Part shown: positions 1 through 12,879 of the stretch, in pieces
How positions within the stretch are numbered: the stretch's first letter is position 1
Layout of the letters: the number at the start of each line of letters is the position of its first letter
Assembly (NCBI GenBank): GCA_001630475.1
Contig: KV419403.1
Coordinates: 602,159-666,158 of the forward strand
Length of the DNA: 64,000 nucleotides
Source: Sistotremastrum niveocremeum HHB9708
Lineage: Eukaryota > Basidiomycota > Agaricomycetes > Sistotremastrales > Sistotremastraceae
Direction of reading: 5' to 3'
Made by a program: the position numbers and the translations under genes
The notes under the pieces: generated by a model
Told to the model about the DNA's origin: nothing
The model's database searches: none
The model's input: only the letters and a program-made list of their open reading frames with translations

Positions 1-158
1 GAGAGCGCAAGGCCTGACTATATTATGTAATCCTCATGTCTACATCACGCTCCGGTGCCGCTCTGTAGACTTCGGACTCCTTCGGAGTCCTCCAAATTTC
101 GGCCTCCACCGAAGGAGGTTGCGCAAGGTGACCGTGACCTGCCGTGACCGTTCAACCA

Positions 159-2213
159 ATGTTCTCCATCCCCTCCGAGCCTCCCAACGAGAGCTACAAC
201 ACCCCGGAGGACATAAGTTCAAACCGAAAACTCTTACTGGATGGATTCGTGTCTGTAGAAGATATCTTGGAAACCGCACTTCTCCAAATGTGAGTCCAAA
301 CAGTCTCCGGGTGGGAGATTGAGAATCGCCCATTGTTTCTTATGCCGTTAATTTCAGCAAAAAACTGTCAAAAGACCTCGATGCAACGGTAGATAATGCA
401 GCCGGCCAAGGGAATGGATCTCAACGTGATAGTAAGCCGAAATTAGTAACCAGGCGAACACCGGAGGAATGACTGGTGAAGATTCTTCGGCTCCACTCGA
501 CCTGCTGAGACAGGCGGCTCAAAATATCGGTCGCATAGGTAGCACAGTCGAATGTGAACTTCAGAAAACTGCATCCAATATTCTCGAGGAGTCCAATCGA
601 CATACGGATATTTCGCAGCTGCCTGAAACTTTGTTATCACACATCCTCGTTCTGTACGTTCGAGACCAACTCAATCTGGATGTTGCTTTAGCATCAGAGC
701 ATGAGATCGCTCCGGTATCTAGGAAGTGGACTGACCTCTGCTTGGTGTAGGTGCCTCTTCCGTCTTTCAGCGGGTGAACTGACACAACCTCGTTAGGTGC
801 AAACAGTGGCATAGAATCCTAAAGTACACCGCGGAACTCTGGAATGTGGTCGATCTCTCTTGGCCCTTGGAAATCATCCAAAACCATGCAATTCTGTCTC
901 AAGATGTTCCTCTGCACGTGAGATGGAGTCAAGCATCCGGCTTTGATTCTCCTAAGACGAAGTGGCTGATGAGCCAGATGGGGGCGGTGGACGATCTTCA
1001 ACTCTGGTGGAGAGGGACATCTTCTGAGGGATCTGATGATTCTGCTCAATTATATGAGATGGACATAGACACGGAGTCGGAGTACGATCAAGAGTACGAT
1101 AGCTCATCAAATGCCGAATTCCCAGCTTTCTGGGATAAATGTCTGGCCTCTTCGAATTCGAAAATGAAAGGTCTCAGACTATTGCTGGGAGCGTCCGGAC
1201 GCAATCATGTAGGTCACGTCCTGTTACCGACGCTGCCGTTTCCAGAACTCTTACGACTTGAACTCCGCGATTGTTGGCCGATTGGTGCCCTGCCTTCGAC
1301 TCTTCGGAGGCTTGACGTTGATGTGAGAGATGGTAGCTTCACCGTCCTCGATATTCTGCACGTGCTCTCACAACTTCCCTTGGTGGAAAGTGCTTCTTTC
1401 AGCATTCAGGATAGCCCCGTATCGGTGGGAACATCAGAGGCTTCCATCCTCGCCAACCGAATTTCCGTCCCACATCTTCGCAGTTTGAAAATCGGGATTC
1501 TGTCAAACGCTCACTTGGCGTGGCTTCATGAACGGTTTTTCGATTGCATGCCTGGTCTACGGAACTTGGAATTCACGGTGAGGCTGGGTGAGACATACTT
1601 CGAACTGCCTCCTTGTCTACAGAAGCATGCTTCCCGCGCTGCTCGTGTCGAGATAGGCACGTTCGATTTAACTTATGTCACAGATGAGCTAGTAAAACAC
1701 TCGTTTACCTTTGTCACCTCAGGGTCAGGGTGGTGGCCGTGTTTTGCAAAGGTGTTGCCACTGCTATATCGGGTTCCCAGTCTATTCATTGGACACTATC
1801 CCACTGCCCACCGGGACTATTGGAAAGAAACGCTGCCATGTTTCAACCAACTCCGCGATCTGCAGGTCAATGCACATGTCCTCTCCATTTCGTCGCTGCT
1901 GCTTGATTTGCTGGAGACAGCACCTTCAGTTTGTCTGAATCTCAAAAGCATATATCTAGACACTTCGAGCACCAGTGATGGGAAATTTCGGGCGGCACCC
2001 GTGATAGATGGTCCCCAGCACGAGTATGTTACACTCCCCGGTGTGTTCGTACCGGAGCGAACGGACGAGGGGGGACATTTGGAGAAACTTCTACAATTCA
2101 AATTGGATGCGGGTGTTCCTTTGCAGAAATTGATCCTCTCTCATAACAATTGGTGGACGGGCGACGCAGAGAAATTGAAACAGTCTGTCGTGGTGCTCGT
2201 GATCAGAGACTAA
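159..2213 (+). CDS. F-box protein with C-terminal LRR-like region
   Basis: Likely substrate receptor of an SCF ubiquitin ligase. My model has four exons: 159-289, 358-388, 454-746 and 797-2213 (623 aa). The introns (290-357, 389-453, 747-796) all have GT/AG ends and keep one open frame. The F-box starts near LPETLLSHIL and runs across the last intron into CKQWHRILKYTAELWNVVDL, a typical agaric F-box ending. The N-terminus (VEDILETALLQ followed by IKKLSKDLDA) is helical. The C-terminal 400 residues contain leucine-spaced segments such as LPFPELLRLEL, suggesting degenerate LRRs, and an acidic patch (DIDTESEYDQEY). A shorter model from the ATG at 469 is possible (564 aa); the longer one explains two otherwise orphan coding stretches. 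Substrate unknown. The F-box assignment is solid; the two small 5-prime exons are less certain. Confidence 0.8.
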
Positions 2214-3283
2214 GGGAGTGCGCACGCTTTTGAATGTTCCCTGCAGGCATTTCCTAAAAGGTGAAGAAGGAGTTCGGTGAGATCAAGGGTGATCAGATCT
2301 TTTATCTTTGGACAGAGGCTGCAGGGTGACGTTGCTTTGAGATAGTGCGAAAATCTGGGTGTTCCTGTTGATCCTGTAATCTCGAGAACTATGGCATAGA
2401 ATCGAGATTTGTCGAGCCTGAGCTTCCAATCTTCCTGATGTCAAATATACAGGATATATTGAGCGTCTAGAGAGAAAAAATTAGTTGGTTAGTTTTCAAG
2501 TTGCCGACGACACGGTCAATGGAAGTCAACAAGGTTCAGGCTTTGTTTGGGCTTATTTACTATCGTCTTTGAGTAAACGCGGAATCGGAAGCCGGTGAGG
2601 TGACGCATTGCTTCCGAACGCACGGCATCCTCATTCAGATAAGATAGGGGACAAACAACTTCCGCTACTTTAGCCGACCAATTCCGACAACTCGTATCCA
2701 CTCACACTTTGGTTACCAAACGCTAATATGAACACATCAAACGATTGCGGACGTCGAGAGTTTCCAACTGATGCAATGATGTCGAGAAAATAATCGTTTT
2801 TGGTCAAGAAATATTCGATTTTCCAATTATGCTCCAAATCCCCAACTGAGTATGGGACGAGCAGTTTCCAAAAGTTGGAAATTTTTCTTGGGGATTTTGG
2901 CCGCTGACAAATCATGCACGTGACTCGCTTAGACGGGCGCTTTTCCATATCAAGCATGTGACCGTCACGTCAACTCGTCTACTTTCTCGGTTCCCAGGTG
3001 CAGCCCTGGCGCTACAGTCGTATGTCTTTAGCCACTTCACTTGATACGTCGGGATAGCATAGAGGCATGTGTCTTGCTTTCACAAGATCTTGAATATTTT
3101 ACCCAATTTTTGAACAATTTTTTTCGATGGTTTCAGACAATTTCGAGCCACCGAGGTTTTCCTCCTCGAGAATTTGGCCGCTTACATAATCTCAATTTCA
3201 AACTCCGACATGTAGCGGGAATTGTTTGACCCCTATCTTATCAAGGCGTTGAAGAACGCCCCGAAAGTCTCAGATAGTCAACT
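2214..3283. other. Intergenic, no gene seen
   Basis: Between the F-box gene and the reductase I find only short frames without family resemblance. Two stretches (about 2830-2960 and 3100-3200) share the wording ATTTTGGCCGCT / AATTTGGCCGCT in similar AT-rich surroundings, which may be a faint local duplication. A CACGTGAC palindromic core lies near 2920. The last 100 bases before 3284 probably hold the reductase promoter. Confidence 0.5.
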
Positions 3284-4316
3284 ATGTCTGCTAAATCGGC
3301 ACTCATTCTTGGTGCCACTGGTGCCACCGGTAAATGGCTTCTGAAGGATATCATCAAATCATCCGAATTCAGCCGTGTCGGCGAGCTTGGACGTCGTGTG
3401 ACTGATCTCAGTCAAGTTGATGCTTCTGATGAAGCCAAGTCGAAGCTAGTTCAACAGGTTATCGACTTTGATAAGATTGGAACGCCGGGAGATGTTGGGA
3501 CTGCTAAGTTGAGTGAGGGATGGGACGTTGTCTTTATCACGTGCGTATTCCATGTCGAAAACATTTCGGTTAGATCTGTAAATCCGACTTCTGGAAATGT
3601 TAGGTTAGGGACGACTAGAGCGGCTGCTGGAAGCGCTGCAGCATTTGAGAAAATTGACCGAGAGTCAGTTGCGTGCTGCCCTTGCACAGGACTTCACTAA
3701 GAGGGTTGGGTTGTGCTAGATACGTCGTCAAAGCAGCTCAGGCGGCGAAATCGTCAACCCCCGGTCATTCGCAACGCATTGTGTATCTTTCGGTAAGCAT
3801 GATTTTTCTAGATCTCTCGCTGACAGTGATTACTGAGCATTGCATTTAGTCTGGAGGGGCTAGTGCTTCTTCTCCGTTTCTGTATCCGAAGTACTCCATT
3901 CCTACCATACCCCTGTTCATATCTGAACTATAAATAGGAGCAAAGGCTTGACGGAACAAGCTCTTGCTGCTTTAGGGTATGACGATACAATAGTATTCCG
4001 CCCTGGACTCCTCAAGGGTCGCGACACGCCTAGACTTGGGGAACGAGTTGCAGGGTGCGCACATTCCCGAATCTATATTTCAGTGTCGCTCAACAAACAT
4101 ATTGACTCTTTATCCAGAGTTGTCACTGGCCTTCTGTCACATCTTTCCTTCAGTATGGAAATTGACATGCATGTTCTCTCACGTGCAATCCTCAAGGCTG
4201 GCGTTGTCGGATCTCAGGGTTTGCCTGCCGTTGCAGCTGCCTCGAAAGTCGATTGTCCGACCGGATGGTTTACTTTGATTGGGAACAAAGGCTCTGAGCT
4301 GCTCGGCAAAGATTAA
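3284..4316 (+). CDS. NAD(P)-binding reductase, TIP30/HTATIP2-FMP52 type atypical SDR
   Basis: Rossmann-fold protein of the atypical short-chain dehydrogenase group. In yeast the related Fmp52 is mitochondrial; in animals TIP30/HTATIP2. Six exons: 3284-3540, 3604-3663, 3720-3792, 3850-3890, 3938-4054 and 4118-4316, giving 248 aa, close to the family's usual 230-250. The dinucleotide loop is at residues 8-16 (LGATGATGK). The signature LGTTRAAAGS follows the first intron, IDREYVVKAAQ bridges the second, and the FRPGLLKGRD stretch is typical. Introns are 47-63 nt with normal ends, and every junction restores the family sequence. Substrate unknown. It stands alone with no obvious pathway partners nearby. 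Confidence 0.88.
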
Positions 4317-5799
4317 GCGGGTCTCGCATGTAAACGTTCTAAATTTGCTGTGTGCGTTTGTGACTCCAGTTCATAATTTTTTCACCTTTACAGTAGTTTG
4401 GGGCATGTACTTCTAAACGTCGTAGAAGATGAATCTATTTATTCTCTCGTGTCCTTCACCCCATCGGGAAACCCACCCCGTGTACCCAAGATGATACATA
4501 GCGCTATAAAGAGCTTCCAAGGCGCTCTGTCGTTTGCCAACTCATGAGAGCGCTCCCAAGTTCCGCGTGGCTTGAGAGCAGGTAGCGTATCGGGGGGGTG
4601 TTTCCTGATGCCCATGCCGGCTGGGGCACTGACTCCTTGACTACTTGGACCAGAATGAGATTCGTCAGAGGATTTTCGGGTCTTCTATACATATATGTCA
4701 TGTAACATCTGATTATTGTACATATTTAAAGGGGAGGTCCAACCCCGAGCGAAGCTGTCATCCACCGAATCACAAGCGAGAAGCCAGGAGGAGTCTGACA
4801 GAATACTGTGTTTCGGCAGAATACATGAGCGCAGCATCGCGCTCGAGAATACTAGCTCCTATTTCACTTTTAATCGACGGCTCGTTCGAAGGGTTGAGAA
4901 TAAACCCCTATCGTGTTGCGACTCGGTTCGAATGCTATGTTTCGAGAATAATCTAATTTGAAGGGATTGTATTCGAGAATTGATACGCAAATTCTGAGAA
5001 AATATTCGACAAACCTATGCGTCGTATACGGTGCTATGACCTTTTTTCCAAACACTGGCAAGGCGAATTAAGAAAATTCGGCAAGTTTGGTGGTGATGAT
5101 GCGCTCTGAATCGCAATAACTCCATGCAGTAAAAATGTCACTACTTGGAAAAGCATGCTCAGCACATGTCCTCTGCGTGGTGAGTGTGAGATCATAGCTG
5201 TGTAACACGAGTTGGTCCATGAGTGCGGAAGGGCGGAGCTTGAAAAGTACAAGACTCGGGGGCTCGGCGTTTTTCTCACGATCTCGATCAATGCGCCGGA
5301 AGCAAAGTTTGTCAACCTCGCAGCGCATCGATGCTGTGCATGGAGAATATTAATTTTCATGAGATAGATGATACGTGATCGGTTGAATATTCTGGTGTAG
5401 CAAATGAAAGTAGATTGCGAGGGCATTAAGATCGATATTATATTCGACTCCTCGAACTGCTAAACCCGTACAACAAAAAATGCATCTCGGAGAATGGGAA
5501 GTGGTAGTACTAATGTAGTTGATACATTGAATCGTGCATAATAAATATTGGTAGTTGGTATAACAGCCCAAGCTTAATGTTCGGAGTATATGATGGAGTG
5601 GGTGAGTCGCGTCTAGCGGAGATGGGTGCGACGACAGTGCATCGCAGAGGAGTGAAGAACAAGATGGGTTGTGAGGTAGTACAATATGTACGTCGGGACG
5701 GAGGAGCAAGAAGGGAGGATGCGGGTATTGATACAGTCGGTGGCGGCGATGATGGGTATAGGAGAGTGGAAGAAGAAGCGAAGAGCGGCTCAAGCGCAC
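4317..5799. other. Intergenic, no gene seen
   Basis: About 1.5 kb between two genes that converge on it. It is AT-rich (for example around 4680-4730 and 5340-5540). The small reading frames on both strands show no family resemblance and no exon-like chain. The right half, rich in GGA/GAA on the plus strand, is probably the 3-prime UTR of the minus-strand gene at 5800-7058. Confidence 0.5.
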
Positions 5800-7058
5800 T
5801 CAAGCCTTGGTCCTTCCCAGCCTGAACATCCCTTTAATCCCCGCCTTCGACTTGGCGTTATCAACCGTCTCACCGACGCGTTGAACAGGGGCAAAGGAGT
5901 CGGCGAAGAACTCGGCTTCTGCGGATGACTGATACTGCTTCGCGGAAGGATGAGTGTTGGAATCGGCGAGAGCGAGAGGAGCAGGTCGACGACGATGCTT
6001 CTTCTGGGATTGGTCGAGGGAAGAAGGCAGTTTGGAAGAAGGTGGGACGAGAGCGGTATACTCCCATCGTTCCTCCTCGTCCATCCATACACCGCCCTGC
6101 TCATCCCTATACACTCCGCCTCCGATACCGCGCTCGCCCCTTCCAGCATCACGAGGATCAACAACGACGGGCTCGTTGATTCCTGCGCCTTCCCCACCAA
6201 ACACTCTTCGAGCTTCTTCGACGGACATGTCGATACCACGCTCCTTCAAGATGGCACGAATAGCGCTCTTCTCCGAACCACCGTTGAGGAACTGGTATTC
6301 GTAGACGTGGGCCATGAAGGGAGGTGGGAGGCGGTTGTCGCGAAGGCGTTTGAGTTCCGCCTTCTGAGCTTTCTTCGCCTCTTTTTGAGCAGCCTTAGCG
6401 GCAGCTTTGAGGGCTTTTTGGTCGGGGACGACGTGGAGAGATGTCGAAGAGGAAGAGGAGTCGGAAAGGGATGAGAATCCAGAGTCGAAAGACTGCTTTC
6501 CGGAGGATTTATGAGATCCAAGAGACCAGGATGGCATTGTGTCGGTTATAGATCTGATGAACTTTGGTGCTGAGAGTGTGAATGATCGAGAGCGGGAGGT
6601 AGCGACGGGAGGCTGCCCAACAGTAGGGACTGAAGGAACAGGGAATGGAAAAGTTGATTTCGAGCGGGGTCTTGTTGAAATGAGTCGCTCCTGGTCTTGT
6701 TCTTTACGAACAGGCGGTGCGGGTGAGGCTGTCAACAGAAGACAGGGGTTAGCGCCCGGAGATGAACAGATGGTTGTATCACTATCTTACCTGGCGGTGA
6801 TGGCGTATCCGGCACGAGCGGTACAACTGGACTGCGCTGGCCCGAGCTGATGACGAAGCTGGAGAAATATCCTTGGTTTGCTAATGCAAGCTTAAAGGAA
6901 GGATATTCGTCGAAGGCGGGTGAGATGGGAGTGACGCTGATGCTAGCGGTGTGGAACGATTTAGCAGGAGAGGAGGGGGAGTCAAGGAGGTCTAAGAAAG
7001 ACACCGAGGGGACAGCAGAAGAAGGAGTGCGAGTATTAAAAGCTTTAGGAGAGTACAT
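5800..7058 (-). CDS. Fungal protein of unknown function
   Basis: I do not recognise this family. Two exons, 7058-6791 and 6728-5800, joined over a 62-nt intron (donor GTAAGA, acceptor ACAG), give 398 aa. The first 210 residues are low-complexity, rich in Ser, Pro and basic residues, with many phosphorylation-like SP sites. A compact, probably conserved core follows: an Ala/Lys helix (KAAAKAAQKEAKKAQKAELK), then LPPPFMAHVYEYQFL, GGSEKSAIRAILKERGIDMS and VEEARRVFG. The tail is Gly- and charge-rich. No signal peptide or membrane segment. The core suggests a soluble, possibly nucleic-acid- or protein-binding module; function is not inferable. Confidence 0.75.
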
Positions 7059-10000
7059 GGTTGTCGTTGGCTTGACTATACAGATTGGGTAGAAGAATTA
7101 AGAGCTCGGCCTGCGTCTCTTGGATGAATTAAGGTCGATAATAAGGAAACGGAGCACAGAGGGGGACAGATGCGTTCCATCGTTCTTCCGCTTTGCCTGA
7201 TATAGAGCTTGGGCCACAATTGTGCCCTTGAGCTTATTGTCCTGAGCGTGGCATGACAATAAGGCGGGAGCGGCTATAACGGCCAAACAACCAAACACCG
7301 ACCGGCTAAGCCAAACAATTGGCTATGACCCGACAATAAGATATGCTATTACAACCTCTCTTTCTCAATTGTTCAGGACACAATTAGGGATGGAACATTC
7401 AGCATGGTCTTCTCACACTCTCGTTCTCATAGAAAATTCAATCAGACTGGAAATTCTGGGGAGAAAATTGATATGAAACAATAATGAAATGGCCTCGGTT
7501 CGAATAGCGTCTGACAGTGCCATGGCATCCCGTCGAATGAAATTCGGATGCTGAATCGATCTGCTCCCGCTCAGGCCAGCGCTCAGGATCCACCCGTCGA
7601 CCGTTGCTTTGAGGGGAAGCCCAAACACGGCTTAGCCAAACATTACCAAACAAAGTTGGGCCTGCCAACCGAGCCGAGACCAAATATGCCCAAACATCGC
7701 CCAGCAACAGGACTTTGTACACTCGGCTTTTGTGTTCACCGTTGAACATTGAAGAAGCAGTTGGGCAGACGACACATACAAAGCCGACAAAAAGCATAGA
7801 GATATTGTCGCCAATAAGTCCAACAATCAGAAAGTTCGGCCAGTAACCAGGATTAGTTCCGTGTCCTCTTAATCCTGTCACGACTCTCGGTTGTAGCGGA
7901 TCCAGCACGAGGGTGACGAGGATGGAAGCAGTCCCGTGAAGAGACTTGTAAAGAGTCGAAGTGGCGAACGGCGGATCAATGAATTGGATCTTTGATCGAG
8001 GATCTCACATAAGCCCGTGGACGTGACAGTCGATCGAGATGTGAAAGATCAACGGGGAGCAAGTCGAAACGAAATCTACGTAGTCTTTTCAGCCTTTCCG
8101 GACGTCATAGCGCGTTTCACCAAAGACCCTCAACAGGAGAAACAAGATCCAATGATCGTCAGGTAAAGCGATTGCCAATGTGGGGTCGGCCGAAATGTAG
8201 CATTATTTGAGGGTCCGAGCCCTGATCAGCGAAATATAAGTACGTTGAGCAAACAGGGATTGAGCAGGAACCTCAGGCTGTCGAAGCCGTCGACAAATAT
8301 AGCGAAGAGAGGCGAAGTCGGCCGACAAGATTGTTGCAACATCGACGGTCATATAGTAGAGTCAGCCAGTCATTTTCACGGCCGAGGACAGACGAGCAGA
8401 TCGTCTCGCAGTCATCTACCTACCGGGACCGTTACTAGTCGGGATGGAAGGCGACAAAAGCAGTTGCGACCATTGAGGTGAAACGATTGCCTTTTCCTGC
8501 ATTGGGTGTTGGAGAACTGTAGAGTCCTCTTATTATTCGAAAGTTCCTCAACACCGCAGAGTTTTTTAGAGTGGCCCCCGTCCAGTCAACGCGCATAGTA
8601 CCTCAGTTACCTCCCAGTTGCAGGAAGTAAGAGGTGCTGCCACAAATGTCAGGATCCATGCTGCCAGTTTCCAAAGACGCCAGAAAATGCGATATGACGG
8701 TATCACACAATACTGTCTCTCAAGATATTACTGCTCAATCAGAAGGTGCCTTCTGACGGACTTGCGAAGTCAGGAGCTTGACAAGAAGGCAAAAAAGAGG
8801 AGAAAATATTTCGGCATCGGAACCCGGAATTTTCTGGATTTCTTGCCACCATTTAACGACACACTCTGGAACGAACCATTCATCCAGTATGGTCGCCTCA
8901 TCTGTACTGCAAAGGGTCACATCAGCCTTTTACTACCTGAGTGCCACCAAAAAACGCGAAATCGAAACGTCCAATTTCTTTCGTCATTACTATCGCGTAT
9001 CCCACGGCAAGTCCTACGGCGTATCCCAGGTCCAACGCAGGCCATGACGCACCCCTTTGCGGATTAGCTCTGTTCAAGTTGTTGGTAGTCTTTAAGGACC
9101 CATCAAATATTTTCATCGTCATTGGTCGGTTTCTCAGGCTTCGAGGCTTCAGCCAATAGTACGCGTGATTTTCCGTCTCTTATCCAAACAACCCCCAAAC
9201 TGATTCGATAGTGGATGCTATAAAGAGTCACATGAAGTTTCCTACTCGTTTCAGCATTGGAAGCCCTGCGATGAACCAACCATCCGTAATCGGCCTTCTC
9301 GCGATCAGGCACAAGAAGGCTCACTGCCTCAAGAACACGCCGAACTGGCACCATTGTCGCGCGCAGCTTCTCCATCCTCGTGCATCCACCGACCTTGTTT
9401 CTCTTCGAGATCTGGTGGTCACGAGTTTCACGCCTTCTACGTATGCGTCGATTTTGCTCCGCATGACTCGGTGTCAATTGGAGTACAGTGCAATATTTGA
9501 GCCATCGTCCAACATACGAGGTCATTGATCATACGTCACGGGCAGACCTGGAGGATTCAATGGATTCGAATCTCTGATGCGAAGGGACTGGTCGAATGAT
9601 GGATTTAAGCTATCGATTGACTCAGGCTTAATAAGCCAAGTTCATGACTGAAGACTCGGGGCGATCGGTATACTCTGAAACAGCATGCGCCATTTGCACA
9701 CGATATGAACACCTCTCCCACTCTGCCACACTGGCATACTCTACCCCGCGATGACGAACCCATCGTGTTATTCACGCCTTCGGTTATCGATCATCCTCGC
9801 TATTACGGCATATCCCATACACGCCATTACGCTGTATCTTCATTCAGGAATAGTCATGGATAATGCGAAACATCGTGGAGGAGAGTGAACCTCTGCCGAA
9901 TTCCCTGTAGACGAGGGTGCACTGGGCAGGCTTTGGGTCAGGCCATGGTCAGCTTTGCGTCGAGATTTCACACCAGCAAATCAGGATCTATCGCCAAGTA

Positions 10001-10658
10001 TTCCCGAGCTCAGCATGCTTCCCACAGAACCTCGTCGAGGCATACTGCCCTCTCGGCGCTTATAGGTGCTGAACCCAGTGATATTCTGAGCTTCCGGTTC
10101 GGTTGTAGCACTCGACTATACAGAGAAGACGTCGTCGTGAGCAGGTGCTTTACATTTGCGCAGCAGCATCGTCACAGCTGTCGTGAACATTTCCTATTAG
10201 TTGAATTTCTCTAGTTTTTCTCGAGCTCGTGGCAACTCCGTTCCGATCCCGACCGGTGATCTATCTATGATCCAACGTGTCCATCCCGCACAGCAATGGG
10301 GTCCGTACCTTGTCCAGACGTTGGTTCATTGTGCCATAATGAATGGATGGTGAATCAACTCTCACAGCCGCCACACTTCGACCTATCGAAGCATTCAATC
10401 CCTCCAATTCGCCAGGCCTACTTACTCATTTGGGTATCCCGGACCGTTCTCCTGATTGCATGCGTTGTGTACTAGCGCTTCTTGCATAGGATTTGCTCCT
10501 CTGGCACCCTAGCAAAGATAGAACACAAGACACTCAGGCACAGCTGTGAGACCAGTCGATGAGCAGAGTTATGGCTATATCTATGGGGTACATCGTGAAT
10601 CCTTCGGGCTCACTTCTCCTCTTCCCCCTCTTCATTTCCACCACCGCCTTCCAGGAAA
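7059..10658. other. Gene-poor stretch, possibly decayed repeats
   Basis: Roughly 3.6 kb in which I cannot build a gene. The segments at 7280-7320 and 7620-7700 repeat the word CCAAAC many times (for example GGCCAAACAACCAAACACC and AGCCAAACATTACCAAAC), unlike the surroundings. Frames on the minus strand at 9122-8922 (LDLGYAVGLAVGYAIV) and 9525-9103 are open but I could not link them to neighbours by introns or recognise them. No tRNA, CRISPR or terminal-repeat structure noticed. Confidence 0.4.
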
Positions 10659-12879
10659 ATGCCTGTCGCGCTCGTCAGGGGGGAAGGAACGTCAAAGTCA
10701 AAGGGGGAAGTCCTCTCGAATGTAGCTTTGCAGGGTCTTCGGACGATATCCAACTCTCAGAATGGTTACTTCACTGGTCTTGCCAGCGCGGCGTTGGTCA
10801 TTTACGGAGTTCGTCTTCTTGGTACTACTTTTCCATACCTATTAGCTTACCTGCATCCGCCGCCAGATAACTTCGGTATGAGCTCCGTACTAGTCTCCCC
10901 GCGTCAAGTCTTATCCCGCTCCAGGGATCCAAGAGCACCGATAAGGATGCAGCGTTGCTGGGAGAAAACATAGTTCAACTCATCTGGCTCCTTGCCGATG
11001 CCGTGCACAATGATAACACATGCCTGGCGCCAGGGATGACCGAGCACTTCGAGAGCATGATCTTGTGCGTGATCAACTCGATTCAGGTTTCTGTCTATTA
11101 ACCGTTCGTTCTTATCTAGCACTCTCAAAAACATCATTGAAAGCCTGAGAAGCCGCTCTCGCAAAGGCCGATTCCGGAGATCGTTGAACATCGCCGAAGA
11201 CCAACGAAGCATCACTGAGCTACGCGATGACTTTGATCGATGCTTCTCCGTATCCAAGGTACGCTAAATTATCTTCGAAGAAGCCACATCTGATTTCTTT
11301 ACAGTCGAAATTAATATTCTCTCATCTCAAGCAGTGTCAGGATTTGACAACCAAAGCTGAATGCGAAGAGAAGGTGCTTCTGAGCGAACTTGATCGCTCG
11401 CGAATGGAGATGAAGCAAGCTGCCTCGAAGATGAAGCCGAGTGCAAAGCCCCGAGTGCGTATCTCATCACCTTGAACGTTTCAAACTTTTAACGAACGGT
11501 ACGAACCATTCCAGGCTATCTGCAAACCTCGAACGCTGCCTTTCAAACCCCTTCCTCCCTCTCCGAAAGTCTTCTTTGGCCGATCTCATTTCGTAGATCA
11601 ACTGCTCGCGAAGGTTTGCGACTGCGTTCCTCGCCACGCGGCGATTATCGGAATGGGCGGCATTGGAAAGACCAGTCTCGCTCTGCACGTTCTTCACCAC
11701 CCGGAGACCGTCAAAATCTATGGCAGGAATCGCTTCTTTCTGTCTTGTGAACCTCACCAAGATCTGGACATGCTATCGAGTGCTATAGCAGCTATCTTCG
11801 GTACGCCGTGCGGTGACGTCATTGAAGAAATGAACATCCCGCGGCTTGACTCTCGAGGTCTCTTGGTCCTCGACAATTTCGAGACGCCCTGGGAACACTG
11901 CGATCGACAGAGATTGGAGGATTTGTTGTCGGCATTGTCGGGGAGGCCGAATTTGACGCTTCTCATCACTATGAGAGGCTCTGAACGACCCAATTCGGTA
12001 GCATGGTCTCGGCCGTGTCTCCAACCGCTGCCACCGCTCAGCCCTGAAGCTGCGCGACAGACTTTTGTCTCTGTATCGGACACCGCGATCGACGATAAGG
12101 ACCTTGACACCTTATTAGCGCTTGTCGGCCATATTCCCCTTGCCGTGACATTAATGGCAAATTTGGCGGAGTACAACAGCTGCGCAGATCTCCTTCAACG
12201 ATGGGAAGGCGAGAAGACGTCAATGCTCACTAAAGGATACGATGGACGACTGGCAAGCGTTGACGCGTCGATCAAAGTCACCCTATCCAGTAAACGGTTG
12301 ACGTCATCGCCGCAAGCACTCGAAGTCTTGCAGATACTGTCATTCTTGCCGGAATGTGTCACATCTTCTCATCTTCGGGACATGAACATTGAACATCTAC
12401 ACGTCCCAACGGCAGTATCTGCTCTGTTGAAAGTCACTCTACTGCACTGTGAGGGATCTGGGCGCTTACGCGTTCTGTCCCCGATAAGACAGTACATTTT
12501 GCGGAACCATCCTCTCGAAGTAAAACAGCTCATTCCCCTCCAGCAATACTTCATAAAATTCACAAAGCAACCCGAACTTTCCCGTTTAAATAAACAACAA
12601 ATGCATGCATCTTCTGCTCTAAGAGCCCAGCTCATCAATGCTGCGACCATTTTCATCACGGTACTTGGTGGGGAGTCGTGGCTTCGGGAAACCATCGAAG
12701 GCGTCCTCAAAGTCAGTAATGCGATGTATCTTGTTGGTGTATCCCGTCGCTTGTTCCCTCTCGCACTCGCTGCGGCTAGGCGGCTTGGTGACAAGCAACT
12801 GGAGTCTGAAGTCACGATGACTGTCGCCAGTCACCTCTGGATTCCACAAACCGATGAGCGGGTCGAAGACATCAGCTGA
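10659..12879 (+). CDS. STAND NTPase (NB-ARC/NACHT), agaric type
   Basis: Signal-transduction ATPase of the kind fungi use in nonself recognition and cell-death control. Six exons: 10659-10808, 10846-10875, 10925-11064, 11120-11258, 11305-11454 and 11515-12879 (657 aa). The N-terminal helical domain (residues 1-200) carries the family pattern (TLKNIIESL, ITELRDDFDRCFSV). The linker PLPPSPKVFFGRSHFVDQLL precedes the P-loop GMGGIGKTS (about residues 249-257). Walker B LLVLDNFETPWE lies near 319, the sensor-like LLITMRGSERP follows, then GHIPLAVTLMANLAEY and RLRVLSPIRQYIL of the winged-helix part. The protein stops about 140 residues later with no TPR, WD or ankyrin repeats, so the usual ligand-sensing C-terminus is absent or lies beyond an unseen intron. 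The first two introns (37 and 49 nt) are less certain than the rest. Confidence 0.85.

Noticed and set aside
4645-4961. Overlapping frames as a small gene
   Set aside because: Three frames overlap with similar length, composition is that of AT-rich non-coding DNA, and no splice chain or domain is visible.
8922-9122. Minus-strand frame LDLGYAVGLAVGYAIV as a membrane protein
   Set aside because: Single short frame, low-complexity Gly/Ala/Val, no supporting exons.
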